A stretch of 64,000 bases of DNA from Ctenosaura bakeri (lineage: Eukaryota > Chordata > Lepidosauria > Squamata > Iguanidae). Positions 1 through 64,000 of this stretch are shown here, piece by piece (within the stretch, counting starts at the first letter, position 1; each line of letters begins with the position of its first letter). Under the pieces are notes generated by a model. That model saw only the letters and a list, made by a program, of their open reading frames with translations. It had not been told where the DNA came from and ran no database searches. A program made the position numbers and the translations under genes. The stretch lies in NCBI GenBank assembly GCA_948474755.1, contig CAOLHI010000952.1, positions 124,001-188,000 on the forward strand. The letters run 5' to 3'.

Positions 1-64000
<64,000 letters not shown>

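Overview
This window is a stretch of a vertebrate nuclear genome, almost certainly a reptile and most likely a lizard or other squamate. It lies entirely inside one very large plus-strand gene, UBR4 (E3 ubiquitin ligase UBR4, also called p600). I reconstructed 63 coding exons by matching AG/GT splice sites, reading phases and a spliced product that I recognise as UBR4. The exons total 9,226 nt, about 3,075 codons. The 5' edge falls inside an exon downstream of the UBR-box region. The 3' edge falls inside an exon about 260 residues before the expected C terminus. The window therefore carries roughly the middle and most of the C-terminal half of a protein that is about 5,180 residues long in human. 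No promoter, start codon, stop codon or poly(A) site of the gene is present. I found no convincing second gene on either strand.

Layout. Positions 1-7977 hold exons 1-11, which code a beta-propeller-like and conserved mid-protein region. A 5.7-kb intron follows (7978-13670). Exons 12-18 (13671-20370) begin with an exon whose donor is GC rather than GT. Exons 19-22 (21273-23800) code a Ser/Gly/acidic linker. Exon 19 lacks one base in a C run and is frameshifted. Exons 23-35 (24557-38599) are helical-repeat-like scaffold. Exons 36-37 (39197-40003) code a Cys-rich zinc-binding module. Exons 38-52 (40481-51441) are scaffold again and include a basic, Trp-containing segment that resembles a calmodulin-binding helix. 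A 5.1-kb intron (51442-56517) contains a CpG-dense patch. Exons 53-63 (56518-64000) lead into the C-terminal E3 module, including the hemiRING zinc-binding segment.

The organism is inferred from the repeats. The introns hold tRNA-derived SINE copies with a tail resembling those common in lizards, CR1-type LINE 3' ends in both orientations, Tigger/pogo-like DNA elements with TA duplications, a hAT-like MITE with a perfect 8-bp duplication, and many copies of a palindromic element carrying a CTACAACTCCCAG core. The encoded protein is extremely close to mammalian UBR4, as expected for this gene.

The main points for follow-up are the CpG-island-like patch inside the intron before exon 53, other CpG-retaining non-repetitive intronic blocks that look like candidate regulatory elements, the exon 19 frameshift, the GC-AG intron, and transposons placed next to splice sites. 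I did not find an undescribed multi-gene system here. All boundaries were read by eye.
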